Source: Armatimonadota bacterium
Lineage (GTDB): Bacteria > Armatimonadota > Fimbriimonadia > Fimbriimonadales > Fimbriimonadaceae
Length of the DNA stretch: 57,343 nucleotides
NCBI GenBank assembly: GCA_020438215.1
Contig: JAGQUX010000007.1
Span: 29,275 to 86,617, forward strand
Direction of reading: 5' to 3'
This document shows positions 41,886 to 51,097 of the stretch, piece by piece; position 1 is the first letter of the stretch, and the number at the start of each line of letters is the position of its first letter. Under the pieces are notes generated by a model that searched no databases, had not been told where the DNA came from, and worked only from the letters and a program-made list of their open reading frames with translations. Both the position numbers and the translations under genes were made by a program.

Positions 41886-42737
41886 TCAAGCGGCTTCTTC
41901 GTGAGAATCGGTTACTTCAGTCTCTTCCTCTTTCGATTTTGAGAAGTTCGACTTCAGCCGATCCAAGAAACTGAGTTCTTCACCCGTTTCTTCGCCGCTC
42001 GGATCCATCACTTTCTCCGTCAAGGAATAGATATCGACGGCAGCATGGCAGCGAGGTGATGCTTCCACAAATGGATTGCGATTGAATACAGATTTCGCCA
42101 CCGCGGCATCATGCCGAATGGAACCAAAATGCGGAAACTCTTTGCCCAAAAATTGCCCAATGATGGACTGCACTCGGTGGGCTATTTCTTTTCCGTGGAG
42201 GGAGCTCGTTACATCGTTGACAACCAATGCCGCCTCTGTTTCTGGCGATGCTTCCCAAACTGATTTAACCAGCGCATAAACGCTTGTCAAACTCGTTGCA
42301 TCCGGGGTTGTAACGGCGAGCAGAGTGTCCGACGCTTTGATGAAGGGCAGAATCTTCTCACCGACTCCTGGGCCGCAGTCTAAGATGATGTAATCAAACT
42401 CATTTGCGAGCCCTTTCAGGCCATCTACAACCGTTTGCACTGTGCCGGGATCAACGTCAACGAGTTCGGCCCATCCAGAGCCGCCCGTGATAATTGAAAT
42501 CCCATAAGTGGTTTCAAAAATCGCATCTTTGAGTTCTCGATTGTCGCGAATCACGTGCCCGATCGTTGTCGGCACTTCGCATCCGCAAAGAATATCAATG
42601 GAACTCAAACCAAAATCAGCATCAAAAACAAGCACTCTCAGGTCTTCATCCGCCAGGGACAAAGCTAGATTACAGGCGATGATGGATTTTCCAACTCCGC
42701 CCTTTCCGCTTGCGATGGCTATGATTTTCGCGCTCAT
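41886..42737 (-). CDS. MinD/FlhG-like ATPase, second copy
   Basis: ATG 42737 overlaps the previous stop as ATGA (42734-42737), which fixes the start; longer frames are rejected. The 283-residue protein has the deviant Walker [10 protein letters not shown] (10-18), [15 protein letters not shown] and Walker [12 protein letters not shown]. Its C-terminal region contains [15 protein letters not shown], a possible amphipathic membrane-binding helix like that of MinD, followed by an acidic tail. The coupled GspE-N protein just upstream parallels the 13942/14554 pair. It may spatially regulate a surface machine. Confidence 0.87.
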   Translation of the reverse strand: MSAKIIAIASGKGGVGKSIIACNLALSLADEDLRVLVFDADFGLSSIDILCGCEVPTTIGHVIRDNRELKDAIFETTYGISIITGGSGWAELVDVDPGTVQTVVDGLKGLANEFDYIILDCGPGVGEKILPFIKASDTLLAVTTPDATSLTSVYALVKSVWEASPETEAALVVNDVTSSLHGKEIAHRVQSIIGQFLGKEFPHFGSIRHDAAVAKSVFNRNPFVEASPRCHAAVDIYSLTEKVMDPSGEETGEELSFLDRLKSNFSKSKEEETEVTDSHEEAA

Positions 42738-44416
42738 GCTGACTTCTTGAATTTGGAAACTAGCTGACTCACCAGCCACACTTTCGTGTGGGAGGTTTCC
42801 AAAATTGCTTTTCGGGCTTGGTCATCGTGAATTTCGATGTAGGCTTCGCGCAATGCAGGCACGACCTGTTCCATCGGAGCTTTCACAACAACAACTCCAA
42901 ACCCTGTTACTTTAGAAATTCGGTCAATTGCTTCTTCATCTACAGGTTCCGCCGCCATCAATTTCAACTTCCCATCCTGGAAACCAAGCGGAAGCGCCAG
43001 CGCGCGCACTGCCATCGGGGCGGGAACTACTCGCAACGCACCGAGATCAGATTCTTCCGTCGAGGTGCTGACCTTAGCCGCCGGAGCTGCTTTTGGAGAC
43101 GCTGTTTGGGCAGGCGCAGCCGCGGCCGGAATATCAACCTCGGGCACATCGCTTGCCTCAACTGGTGCGGAGCTTTGGCCCTGACCAGCTTCCGCTTCAT
43201 CCATCAGCTTCTGCAATTCATCATCGCTCATCGCCGTGGATGCCTGCGGAACAAATTCGGCGTCAGGAGTTCCATCATTGAGAAGTGCTGAAAGTTCTGC
43301 CGCGCTCAAAACCCCAGGTGCGCTCGCAGCGGGTGCAGCTTCAGCAAGCTTGTCTTCGGATGCATTTGCCAACATGGCCGCGATATCATCGTCGCTCATG
43401 TTTCCGCCGCCATCACCGTCATCGCTTGATGCTTCGGCTGCCTGATTGGGCGCGTCTTGTTTATCGATTTCGCCACGAATCAGAGCGGCAAGCTCCTCCT
43501 CGCTCAGATTATCGTCCGCATCGTCAAGGGCCGTTCCTTGCGGAGCATTGGCTTCCACCATTGCCGCGATTTCTGCGTCGCTCAAAACGGTTTCTTCAGC
43601 CGGAGCTTCGGAGTTTGATGCTGCGAGCATCGCCGCAATATCATCCGGAGACATCATTCCGCCATCGTCTTCTTGCGGGGCTTCTCCCGTTTCCGCGTTA
43701 AGAACCGGAGCATCTTGAGACTCAATCTGACCCCGAATTGCCGCTGCTAGCTCCTCCTCGCTCAAACCGTCAGGAAGTTCTTCGACCTCGGCGACTGCCG
43801 GGCCTGATTCTTCGTCAGCTGTCGCTTGAACTTCCAAGGTCTCTTCCAAAAGAACTGCTTCAGCCTCAGCCGCGATATCCGCTTCCAATTCTGCAACTTC
43901 ATGCTCTTCATCTGCCTGAGCTTCAACAAGTTCCAGAGTCACTTCCTGTTCAACTTCCGCGATCTCTTCGGCTAATTCTTCTTCCGCTTCCGCTTGCTCG
44001 ATTTCTTGGTTCGCTTCTTCCAATCCGGCGAGCAAAGCTGCTGTTTCCTCGGCAGTCACTTCGGTGGAATCTGAATCAGGAATGCTTCCGGTTTCCATAA
44101 AATTGTCGAGTTGCGCTTCCATTTCCGCCAACTGGTCAGGCGTGAATGGATCTTCTAGTACTGCATCGGGGAGATACTCGTCAATCTCTGCCGCCGCTGG
44201 CGAAGTTTTGACATTCGCAACTTCTTCGCGAAGCTTCCCAAGTTCTTGGCTCATCTCCTGCATTTGAGCCATCATTTGCATCACCAGATCAGGCGTCAAT
44301 GCCGCCGCTGATGCCTCCGGCTCCGCCTGTTTTTTGGCAGGAGCTTTCTTGCGCGTAGCAGGTTTGCGTGCGGGCTTTGTTGCCTCTTCAACCGATTCTT
44401 TTTTCTTTGCCGGCAT
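42734..44416 (-). CDS. Repeat protein with seven FliM-like EIDALL motifs and a C-terminal GspE-N subdomain
   Basis: The 560-residue protein has a Lys/Ala-rich N-terminus (1-35), a helical segment (40-70), then a long acidic, probably disordered region. Seven motifs of the form (L/M)S-x-x-(D/E)-(I/L)-x-x-(M/L/I) recur at 218, 255, 278, 304, 340, 370 and 396, with a weaker eighth at 120. Examples are [10 protein letters not shown] and [10 protein letters not shown]. They resemble the FliM N-terminal CheY-binding peptide (LSQAEIDALL). Residues 457-530 match the second subdomain of GspE-N; the c-di-GMP-binding first subdomain is missing. The start of the downstream MinD-like gene overlaps it (ATGA). 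A scaffold that recruits several copies of a partner is likely. Confidence 0.8.
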   Translation of the reverse strand: MPAKKKESVEEATKPARKPATRKKAPAKKQAEPEASAAALTPDLVMQMMAQMQEMSQELGKLREEVANVKTSPAAAEIDEYLPDAVLEDPFTPDQLAEMEAQLDNFMETGSIPDSDSTEVTAEETAALLAGLEEANQEIEQAEAEEELAEEIAEVEQEVTLELVEAQADEEHEVAELEADIAAEAEAVLLEETLEVQATADEESGPAVAEVEELPDGLSEEELAAAIRGQIESQDAPVLNAETGEAPQEDDGGMMSPDDIAAMLAASNSEAPAEETVLSDAEIAAMVEANAPQGTALDDADDNLSEEELAALIRGEIDKQDAPNQAAEASSDDGDGGGNMSDDDIAAMLANASEDKLAEAAPAASAPGVLSAAELSALLNDGTPDAEFVPQASTAMSDDELQKLMDEAEAGQGQSSAPVEASDVPEVDIPAAAAPAQTASPKAAPAAKVSTSTEESDLGALRVVPAPMAVRALALPLGFQDGKLKLMAAEPVDEEAIDRISKVTGFGVVVVKAPMEQVVPALREAYIEIHDDQARKAILETSHTKVWLVSQLVSKFKKSA

Positions 44417-44531
44417 GGTGATGCGAAAGGGATACAGCTTCCCTTATCAGACTTATCGGCATGCCCCAGCAAATTTCTTAGGTTCCGGAAGTCGAAAACC
44501 TAAAGTAAGTTGTTGAGTTCTTAGTAAGAAA

Positions 44532-47369
44532 CTATCGTTTTCGCTCTTCATCACGCTGGCGCTTTCTTTCGAGCAATGCCTGACGTGTATTGACTTCTTG
44601 CGGTTCGTCTGGTGCACTTTCCGCTTTTTGATCTGGTGTTTCGAGCGGCTCGTTCAGAGGCACGAACGCGGCTTTCTTCTCGGGTGCAGGTGTTGGAGTT
44701 TCGCGAAGAACTTTCTCCGCTTGACGAACCTTCTTCTTCGTCTCCATTAAGCGACCCTTTGTCGATTCGACTTCTTCCTTCACCTTCCCTTTGCGTCGGA
44801 AGAGAGATGCCAGCTCATTGAACGGGAGCACAAACCGACGGATCGCAACATCAAGCGGCAGTAGTAAAACCGCCGCAAGCAAGAAATACATCCACAAATC
44901 GCGGATCGATTGCCCGCGTTGAATCACCGGGCGTAGAGCTTCTTTTGGCTCCGTCAGGAGTTTTCCGCCGCCCACTTCGACAATCCCATTCAGCAGAGCC
45001 GTGTTGGCTCGGTAGGCACGATATTCCGGCGGATAAGGGATAGCAAAGCCATCGGTCGCGACACGTTGCTCACCGCCTGCGCCTGGCTCACTCACACTCA
45101 CAATGTAGCTACCCAGTTGATCCGTCGGGAATTGCCCCACAAACACACCCGGAGCCTCTTGCAAGACGTCAATGTCCTTGAAATTGCCATCAGGCAAACT
45201 CAGCCGCACTTTGAGTTCGGGATTATCAATCGGTTGACCGGTTGCGGTCTCTCCTTCAATCCGCACTTGGCCCTTACCCCCGTTTGGCGATACTTGAATA
45301 TCGTAGTTGGAACTAGATGCCTTGCGTGTAAGCGTCCGCACCACCTGCGACCAAAACTGATCAAATCCTTCCCAGTTCACCCAGTTGTTTGCCCACCGGC
45401 TCTGCGCATCACTGGTAAACGCAACCGATGTCCCCAAACCGTATTGCCAACTCGCTAAAAGCGGATCATCCTTTTGCGTCAACATCCCAACTTTGGCAAG
45501 AGGGCGTGCCTCTGAAATACAGTAAGCGAGCAAGGGTGGTGTTGAGCCAATCCCGCGGATCATTTCATCACCGCCCACAAGCTTCGGCAAGAAGGCCCCT
45601 TCTTCAATCGCAGAACGGCTGATTTGCGCAACATCCTGAGTGAAGATTGCTGGCAGTTGCCCTGCCTTTTCAGCAAGGAAAAATCGCCCCCCGCCCAGCG
45701 ATGAAATCTGCTTCAAAAACGGGACATCTTTGCCATCACCGATAGCAACACAGGTCAAGGTGATTTTGCCTTTCCGCATTTCATCGGCAAGCATCGCGCT
45801 CACCCCATGCTGATCGCAGTCAGCACCATCGGCAAGCAAGATAAAGTGCCGCACCTTTGAATTCTCACCCTTCAGTTTGTCGTAGCCGAACTTCACCGAG
45901 GGCTCAGCGAAAATTCCACCCCCGCCATCTGCTAATCGTCGAATCTGAGCGATCACTTTTGACTTATCTTTCAACGATTGGAGAGGCGCAATATAGTCGA
46001 TTTTGCTCCCGCTTCCGGCAACCCCCGCTCGATCCTGTGGCCCCATCATCTCGACGGTCTGGCTCGCCGCCTTCATCGCGAGCTGGAGCTTAGTCATCCC
46101 GTCTTCAATCGCCCCCATAGAGCCAGAAGTGTCAATGACGATCATCACTGAGGTACTAGGGAAACTCTTTCGCTGGCGGACATTAAGATCAACGGGAAGC
46201 ACATCAGCGACCGGAGTTCCATACCATCCGCCGGGAAGAAAACTGCCTTCCCCACCAACCATCGCAAAACCAATCCCCGTATCGCGCACCGCAGATTTGA
46301 TCATTTTCATCTGTGGTTCGAGCGCGTTAGCGGCATTGAAATCGTTGAGGATGATCGCGTCGTAAGGCTGGAGTTCTTCCGGGCGTGTGGGGAGCCCTTC
46401 TGAGCCAAACACTTCTGCCGTGATGCCCTGACTCGCCAAAGCTCGGGCCAACTCTGTCTTATTGGGGTTGTCTTGGATGATCAAGATCTTCGGCTTGCCT
46501 TTGACATTGAGGAAGGTCGCGCCGATGTTGTTCCGTCGATCCTGATCTTTCTCAACTTCCAGCGAAACCCGATAACGATAGAAGCCTTGGTCATCAATCT
46601 TTTGAGGGACAAGGAAAGAATTGATGCCCTCTTTCAGCTGAACCGGAACGCGGGTTGCCGTCTTTCCATCGCGATCAATGACGATGTTAGCCGGCTGAGC
46701 GATTGAACTCTCCACCACCACCTTGATATCAAATGGCTCTTCTGTACTCCGAACAGGAGGTGCCTGGACATCAACAACGGCAGCCTCATCTTCAGAGCGA
46801 TTCTCTCCGAGAGCAACAACATCAATCTCAATGCCATCCGATTCCAGAACTTCCGCCGCCTGCATGGCATCGCCGCTTGTCTCGTTCCCATCGCTGAGAA
46901 TGACAATGCGCCGCCCTTTACCGGTTGGAAATGTCGCCGCCGCCACCCGCAATGCCGACGCCAAATCGGAACCTCCACTTTGGATGTTTGCTTCAATCCG
47001 ATTGACCGTCCGCCGACCGCCGGGGATGGATTCGACCATCGGTTTCTCACCAAAAGCTACAATCCCGGCAACGTCATCGCCATCGAGTTCACCGGTTGCT
47101 TGCGAGATGAATTCAATCGCCGCTTTCTTATCCGCTTCACTGATACTGTCAGAGCGGTCGATGACAAAAACAGTCGCTTGCCCTTGATTGCTCCTATAAG
47201 ACTGCGGACCCGCCAAAGCAAGCACCAAAAGTGCTCCCAGTAACGCACGAATGACAAAAGAAAGACGCTTGCGAGGCTTCGCCATTCCACCCACAAACCG
47301 CCAACTCCAGAGCAATCCGGCAATCACCGGGATCAGGAGAAGAAGATAGAGCGGATCGGTAAAGCGCAT
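44532..47369 (-). CDS. Double VWA-domain membrane protein with GATase1-like segment
   Basis: The 945-residue protein has N-terminal membrane helices (about 7-25 and 36-55) and two von Willebrand factor A domains. The first has a MIDAS-like DRSDS (71-75); the second has a canonical DTSGS (413-417). Between them residues ~290-400 resemble the class I glutamine-amidotransferase fold (MVGGEGSFLPGGWYGTP at 370-386). A late membrane helix (about 815-835) and a charged Glu/Lys/Arg-rich tail follow. It overlaps the preceding BatA-VWA gene as TAATG. Proteins of this kind accompany MoxR/DUF58 operons linked to envelope assembly and stress. Exact function unknown. Confidence 0.85.
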   Translation of the reverse strand: MRFTDPLYLLLLIPVIAGLLWSWRFVGGMAKPRKRLSFVIRALLGALLVLALAGPQSYRSNQGQATVFVIDRSDSISEADKKAAIEFISQATGELDGDDVAGIVAFGEKPMVESIPGGRRTVNRIEANIQSGGSDLASALRVAAATFPTGKGRRIVILSDGNETSGDAMQAAEVLESDGIEIDVVALGENRSEDEAAVVDVQAPPVRSTEEPFDIKVVVESSIAQPANIVIDRDGKTATRVPVQLKEGINSFLVPQKIDDQGFYRYRVSLEVEKDQDRRNNIGATFLNVKGKPKILIIQDNPNKTELARALASQGITAEVFGSEGLPTRPEELQPYDAIILNDFNAANALEPQMKMIKSAVRDTGIGFAMVGGEGSFLPGGWYGTPVADVLPVDLNVRQRKSFPSTSVMIVIDTSGSMGAIEDGMTKLQLAMKAASQTVEMMGPQDRAGVAGSGSKIDYIAPLQSLKDKSKVIAQIRRLADGGGGIFAEPSVKFGYDKLKGENSKVRHFILLADGADCDQHGVSAMLADEMRKGKITLTCVAIGDGKDVPFLKQISSLGGGRFFLAEKAGQLPAIFTQDVAQISRSAIEEGAFLPKLVGGDEMIRGIGSTPPLLAYCISEARPLAKVGMLTQKDDPLLASWQYGLGTSVAFTSDAQSRWANNWVNWEGFDQFWSQVVRTLTRKASSSNYDIQVSPNGGKGQVRIEGETATGQPIDNPELKVRLSLPDGNFKDIDVLQEAPGVFVGQFPTDQLGSYIVSVSEPGAGGEQRVATDGFAIPYPPEYRAYRANTALLNGIVEVGGGKLLTEPKEALRPVIQRGQSIRDLWMYFLLAAVLLLPLDVAIRRFVLPFNELASLFRRKGKVKEEVESTKGRLMETKKKVRQAEKVLRETPTPAPEKKAAFVPLNEPLETPDQKAESAPDEPQEVNTRQALLERKRQRDEERKR

Positions 47370-49219
47370 TACGATTTACGGGCAAATAGCCACCACTCCC
47401 CGGCCAAGACTAACAAAGCCAAAAGTAACATCGGACGCCAGAGATCGCCGTAGCGATTTGACTTCCGCTCAGACGCAATTGCCTTGCCCGAAATCTGCAC
47501 CGCATCCTGAGGACGAATGTTTGATTCGCGCTCATCCCTGAGTTGCGCAAAAATGTTTCGCGGTTGCTCCATCCCGCTCAGCTTGTATTGCCCCACGCGA
47601 TCCATCCCTCGCACGGAATACCGTCCTTGCCGCGCCGGAACCGGCATCCAATCTCCTTCCGGGCGATCCAGACGAAGAGATTTGTCCTCTACAGCTGGAA
47701 ACGCAACTGTTTGCCCAGAACGAACAATCAACGGCCCAGTTGTCGATGCGGGAGCCAGGAAATCCATCGTATTCGCCATGAAGATCGGAAAACCGATAGT
47801 CAAAGGAAAATCTGAATCCATGACCGAAAAACCGAGGAAAACGTGCTTCTGCGCACCTTCGCTGGCAATAACTAGCGGCCCCTTATCCGTCCGAGCGAGA
47901 ACTTTGCCACCCCCAGTCGGTTGAACAAGCCGTTGCTTTTCAATGTAAACCGTGGAAAAATCCACCGCTGACATCAGTGGGTGGTTCACCGCGTTTTGAT
48001 AAACGCCGCGTGCTCCCCAGCCTTTATCGCTGACTGGAACGCCCGGCCCGGGAATCCCTAACGTCAAAACTGCCGGCGACTTCACGGCTTCTGCGGCGAC
48101 ATCATCAAAAATAATGAGATCGTATTTGCTCGGTTCAGAGTTCGAGGCTTTCTCCGTTGCCGGTAATGACGCCGCCCGATCCAAGACAATCCTTGGGTCA
48201 AGAGTCAGGACATTCTCAATAAACAGATTTCCTTTCGAAACCAAAAGCGCATTGATCGCCCCAGCGGGGTCACCCGAAGCATAGGCAACATTATCCGCCG
48301 TGAGTTTGTCGTCGTTTTGGAGTTCACAAGTCAGGAGCTTGGCGTCGCCCTTGAACTCGATGGTTTGACCCCAAGTCTTGCCGCCACCAATCTCAACCGT
48401 CTTTGTCCAGAAGGTCTGTCCATCACCGGAAAGTGTCACGCCAGTCTTGGCTGTGTCCAAGCCGTAGTTCTTCACCCCGACATAAACAAACTTTCCATCG
48501 GCAGTCTCTTTGACTCCCAACGCCTGAACCGCGAAGTTCTTTTCGCTCTCTCCAATCGGCTGGAAGACAAGCTCAGCTTTATCCTGACTAAAGTCATCAA
48601 CAGCATCAAAGCAACCATCACTGACAAGAAGGATGCGAGCCGACTCGCTTTCACCCACTAAGGCATTGGCGAGTTGCAACGCCTCCGACATATTGGAAGG
48701 CGTGTCCGATTGTCGTACCGACTTCAATCCATCGCGCATCACCGCCGGATCGGTTGTGAGCGAGAATACGACGCGTGGAACTGTGCCCGCTTCCACTAAG
48801 GCAATCTGATCGTTCGCCCCCGATGATCCGATCAGCTTCTCAATCTGATCAACCGCAGCCGCAAATCGAGATGGCTCCACATCGGTGGCTCCCATGCTCG
48901 CGCTGGAATCCAGCACGATCACCGTCGCTTTTCCGAGCAATCCAGTCTGCTTCCATTGGAATCGCGCCAACCCAAAAACAAGCAGAAGCAAAGCGAGTAA
49001 CTGGAGCACCATCAACCAGTTGAATCGCAACCTTTGGAAAAGACTGTTTGCTCGGACTTCGTCAACACGTTCGGGCCAAAGGAATGTTGCCGGAACCTCA
49101 AACTGCTTCCGGCGCATCCGCAACAGATACAATACAACGATCAGCCCCCCGAGCGGGAGCATCCACCAAAACGCCCCGGGAGCCTGGAAGTTCAAACCAC
49201 CCACCCCTGACGTTTCCAA
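47369..49219 (-). CDS. BatA-type N-terminal membrane domain plus VWA protein
   Basis: The 616-residue protein starts with the aerotolerance-type (BatA) membrane segment (helices about 13-33 and 68-86, with the RRKQFEVPATFLWP region between). The VWA domain follows with MIDAS DSSAS (104-108). A long beta-rich portion, a C-terminal Arg-rich stretch and a final membrane helix (about 595-612) complete it. It overlaps the DUF58 gene by 28 bases and the downstream double-VWA gene by one. In other bacteria BatA-VWA proteins act with MoxR in envelope maintenance. Confidence 0.87.
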   Translation of the reverse strand: METSGVGGLNFQAPGAFWWMLPLGGLIVVLYLLRMRRKQFEVPATFLWPERVDEVRANSLFQRLRFNWLMVLQLLALLLLVFGLARFQWKQTGLLGKATVIVLDSSASMGATDVEPSRFAAAVDQIEKLIGSSGANDQIALVEAGTVPRVVFSLTTDPAVMRDGLKSVRQSDTPSNMSEALQLANALVGESESARILLVSDGCFDAVDDFSQDKAELVFQPIGESEKNFAVQALGVKETADGKFVYVGVKNYGLDTAKTGVTLSGDGQTFWTKTVEIGGGKTWGQTIEFKGDAKLLTCELQNDDKLTADNVAYASGDPAGAINALLVSKGNLFIENVLTLDPRIVLDRAASLPATEKASNSEPSKYDLIIFDDVAAEAVKSPAVLTLGIPGPGVPVSDKGWGARGVYQNAVNHPLMSAVDFSTVYIEKQRLVQPTGGGKVLARTDKGPLVIASEGAQKHVFLGFSVMDSDFPLTIGFPIFMANTMDFLAPASTTGPLIVRSGQTVAFPAVEDKSLRLDRPEGDWMPVPARQGRYSVRGMDRVGQYKLSGMEQPRNIFAQLRDERESNIRPQDAVQISGKAIASERKSNRYGDLWRPMLLLALLVLAGEWWLFARKS

Positions 49220-50058
49220 ACATCTTTGACCACAGATTCCAGCGAATCATCTTGCTTGACCTGGTGGTATCGCGCCCCAATCGCTAGACAAGTCGCCGCA
49301 ATCTCCGCATTGTGGTTGGCTACGTTTTGTTTGTAAGCGACAAGCGTATCGCGATTCGCCGTGATCTCACGCGGCGCACCGCCCTCGGCATCCACCAAGC
49401 GCAGATCGCCTTCCATATCAGGATTCAGCTCACTCGCAGTCAAAACCTGCAAGAAATGAACTTCATGTCCCCGCCCCGCAACCAATCGCAAAGCAGAGCA
49501 AATCTCGGCGTCCCAACCATCCGAAAGCAAAACAACCACACCCGGACGATTCTGTTCTTTCGCGAAAGAACGCAGAACTTCCGTTACCTGATAGTTCTGT
49601 TTTAGAACCATTTGGTTAATAGAACGGGCCAGCTTGGGATAGCCCGCCCTGCTCCGAATCGGAACTGCTTTCTGACCCAATTGCCGGAGATAAACGGCAT
49701 CACCAGCGGCGAGAGCAATATAGCCCAAACTAGCGGCAAGCTTCTTTGCGCTATCCAGTTTTGTTGGATCGCCAAAGTTCATACTCGGCGACAAATCCAC
49801 CAAAAGGTGAACCGCCAAATCTTCTTCATCTTGGTATGTCTTGACGATGGGAGTATCCAGCCTTGCAAGGACGTTCCAATCAAGGTGCCGGAGATCGTCC
49901 CCTTCCGTGTAATCGCGATAATCCGCAAACTCAATGGATATCCCCGTGCGTTTGGTGACACGCTCCCCTCGCACACGACCAAGAAACGACTTCCGGGGGT
50001 TCAAACGCACCCCTTCCAGAAGCCGGAATTCGCGTGGTGAGAGGATCAGGTCGCTCAC
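49192..50058 (-). CDS. DUF58 protein
   Basis: The 288-residue protein has the DUF58 signature: LILSPREFRLLEGVRLNPRKSFLG, then GISIEFADYRDYTEGDDLRHLDWNVLARL (40-68), and a VWA-like fold with VDLSPSMNFGD (MIDAS-like DxSxS, about 92-96). DUF58 proteins are partners of MoxR AAA ATPases and VWA proteins. It overlaps the BatA-VWA gene by 28 bases, so expression is coupled. No membrane helix is seen; it is cytosolic. Confidence 0.92.
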   Translation of the reverse strand: MSDLILSPREFRLLEGVRLNPRKSFLGRVRGERVTKRTGISIEFADYRDYTEGDDLRHLDWNVLARLDTPIVKTYQDEEDLAVHLLVDLSPSMNFGDPTKLDSAKKLAASLGYIALAAGDAVYLRQLGQKAVPIRSRAGYPKLARSINQMVLKQNYQVTEVLRSFAKEQNRPGVVVLLSDGWDAEICSALRLVAGRGHEVHFLQVLTASELNPDMEGDLRLVDAEGGAPREITANRDTLVAYKQNVANHNAEIAATCLAIGARYHQVKQDDSLESVVKDVWKRQGWVV

Positions 50059-50077
50059 TGATGCTGCCTAATTGCGA

Positions 50078-51097
50078 TCAAGCGCCGACCGGATCACGCC
50101 CTTGGGATTCTACGAATTGGACAATGCCATCCACCACTTGGTCAGCTCCAATGCCGTCCGCCTCTGCCTCAAAGTTGAGGAGTAAGCGATGTCGCAGAGC
50201 CGGCTTCGCGGCTTTCTTCACATCGTCACGGCTCACATTGAACCGACCATTCATTAATGCATAAACCTTGCTGGCATTGATGATCGTCTGGGCGCCACGT
50301 GGCGATGCTCCGTAGCGGCAATACTGCTCCGAAATCGGTGCTGCTTCCCCACCAGGGTGAGTAGCCACCACGATTTGCAGAGCGTAATTCAACACATCTT
50401 CGGCAACCTTCACATGACCAATCAACTTGCGTGCGCGCAGAACATCGGCTCCGCTCGCGACCTTGCCAGCTTCGCTGGTAACTGTTCCCGTTGTTCGCTT
50501 GACTACTTCTGCCAGATCTTTTTTGGTGGGATACGGAACGTTGATCTTATAAAAGAAGCGATCCATCTGCGCTTCGGGAAGCGGGTAGGTACCTTCTTGT
50601 TCAATCGGGTTTTGCGTTGCCATAATCAGGAACGGCTCAGGAAGCGAGTAATGCGCCCCTCCAACCGTGACCTGTCGCTCTTGCATCGCTTCCAAAAGTG
50701 CCGACTGAGTTTTGGGCGTCGCCCGGTTGATTTCATCCGCAAGAACGAGGTGAGCAAACACCGGCCCCTTACGAAAAGCGAACTCGCGTTTCCCCGAGGC
50801 ATCTTCGCTCAAAACGTTCGTTCCCGTCACATCAGCGGGCATCATGTCTGGTGTGAACTGGAGACGAGAAAAGCTCAAATCCAAGGCTTGAGAAAGCGTG
50901 CGAATGAGAAGCGTTTTTCCGAGTCCTGGCATCCCTTCCAGCAGAACGTGACCGTTTGCGGCTAAACAAACAAGAACACCTTCAACAACCTCATCCTGAC
51001 CAACAATCACCTTGCCGATTTCATCGCGGAGCTTGGCCCAAGTGTCGCGAAACCACTGGGCTTCTTGCTCGGCATTGATTGACGCGTTTTCGCTCAT
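50078..51097 (-). CDS. moxR: MoxR-family AAA+ ATPase
   Basis: The 339-residue protein has Walker A GMPGLGKT (55-62), Walker B LVLADEIN (117-124), the sensor-1 type ATQNP and the MoxR phrase PEAQMDRFFY. MoxR proteins act as chaperone-like motors with VWA partners, here the DUF58 and VWA products encoded downstream. Its ATG (51097) overlaps the stop of the coiled-coil protein gene (ATGA), a sign of translational coupling. Confidence 0.95.
   Translation of the reverse strand: MSENASINAEQEAQWFRDTWAKLRDEIGKVIVGQDEVVEGVLVCLAANGHVLLEGMPGLGKTLLIRTLSQALDLSFSRLQFTPDMMPADVTGTNVLSEDASGKREFAFRKGPVFAHLVLADEINRATPKTQSALLEAMQERQVTVGGAHYSLPEPFLIMATQNPIEQEGTYPLPEAQMDRFFYKINVPYPTKKDLAEVVKRTTGTVTSEAGKVASGADVLRARKLIGHVKVAEDVLNYALQIVVATHPGGEAAPISEQYCRYGASPRGAQTIINASKVYALMNGRFNVSRDDVKKAAKPALRHRLLLNFEAEADGIGADQVVDGIVQFVESQGRDPVGA

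Noticed and set aside
42788-44267. Several long plus-strand frames opposite the 560-residue motif-array gene
   Set aside because: They are antisense shadows of Ala/Glu-rich codons; the minus-strand gene has a clear domain and a coupled downstream gene.
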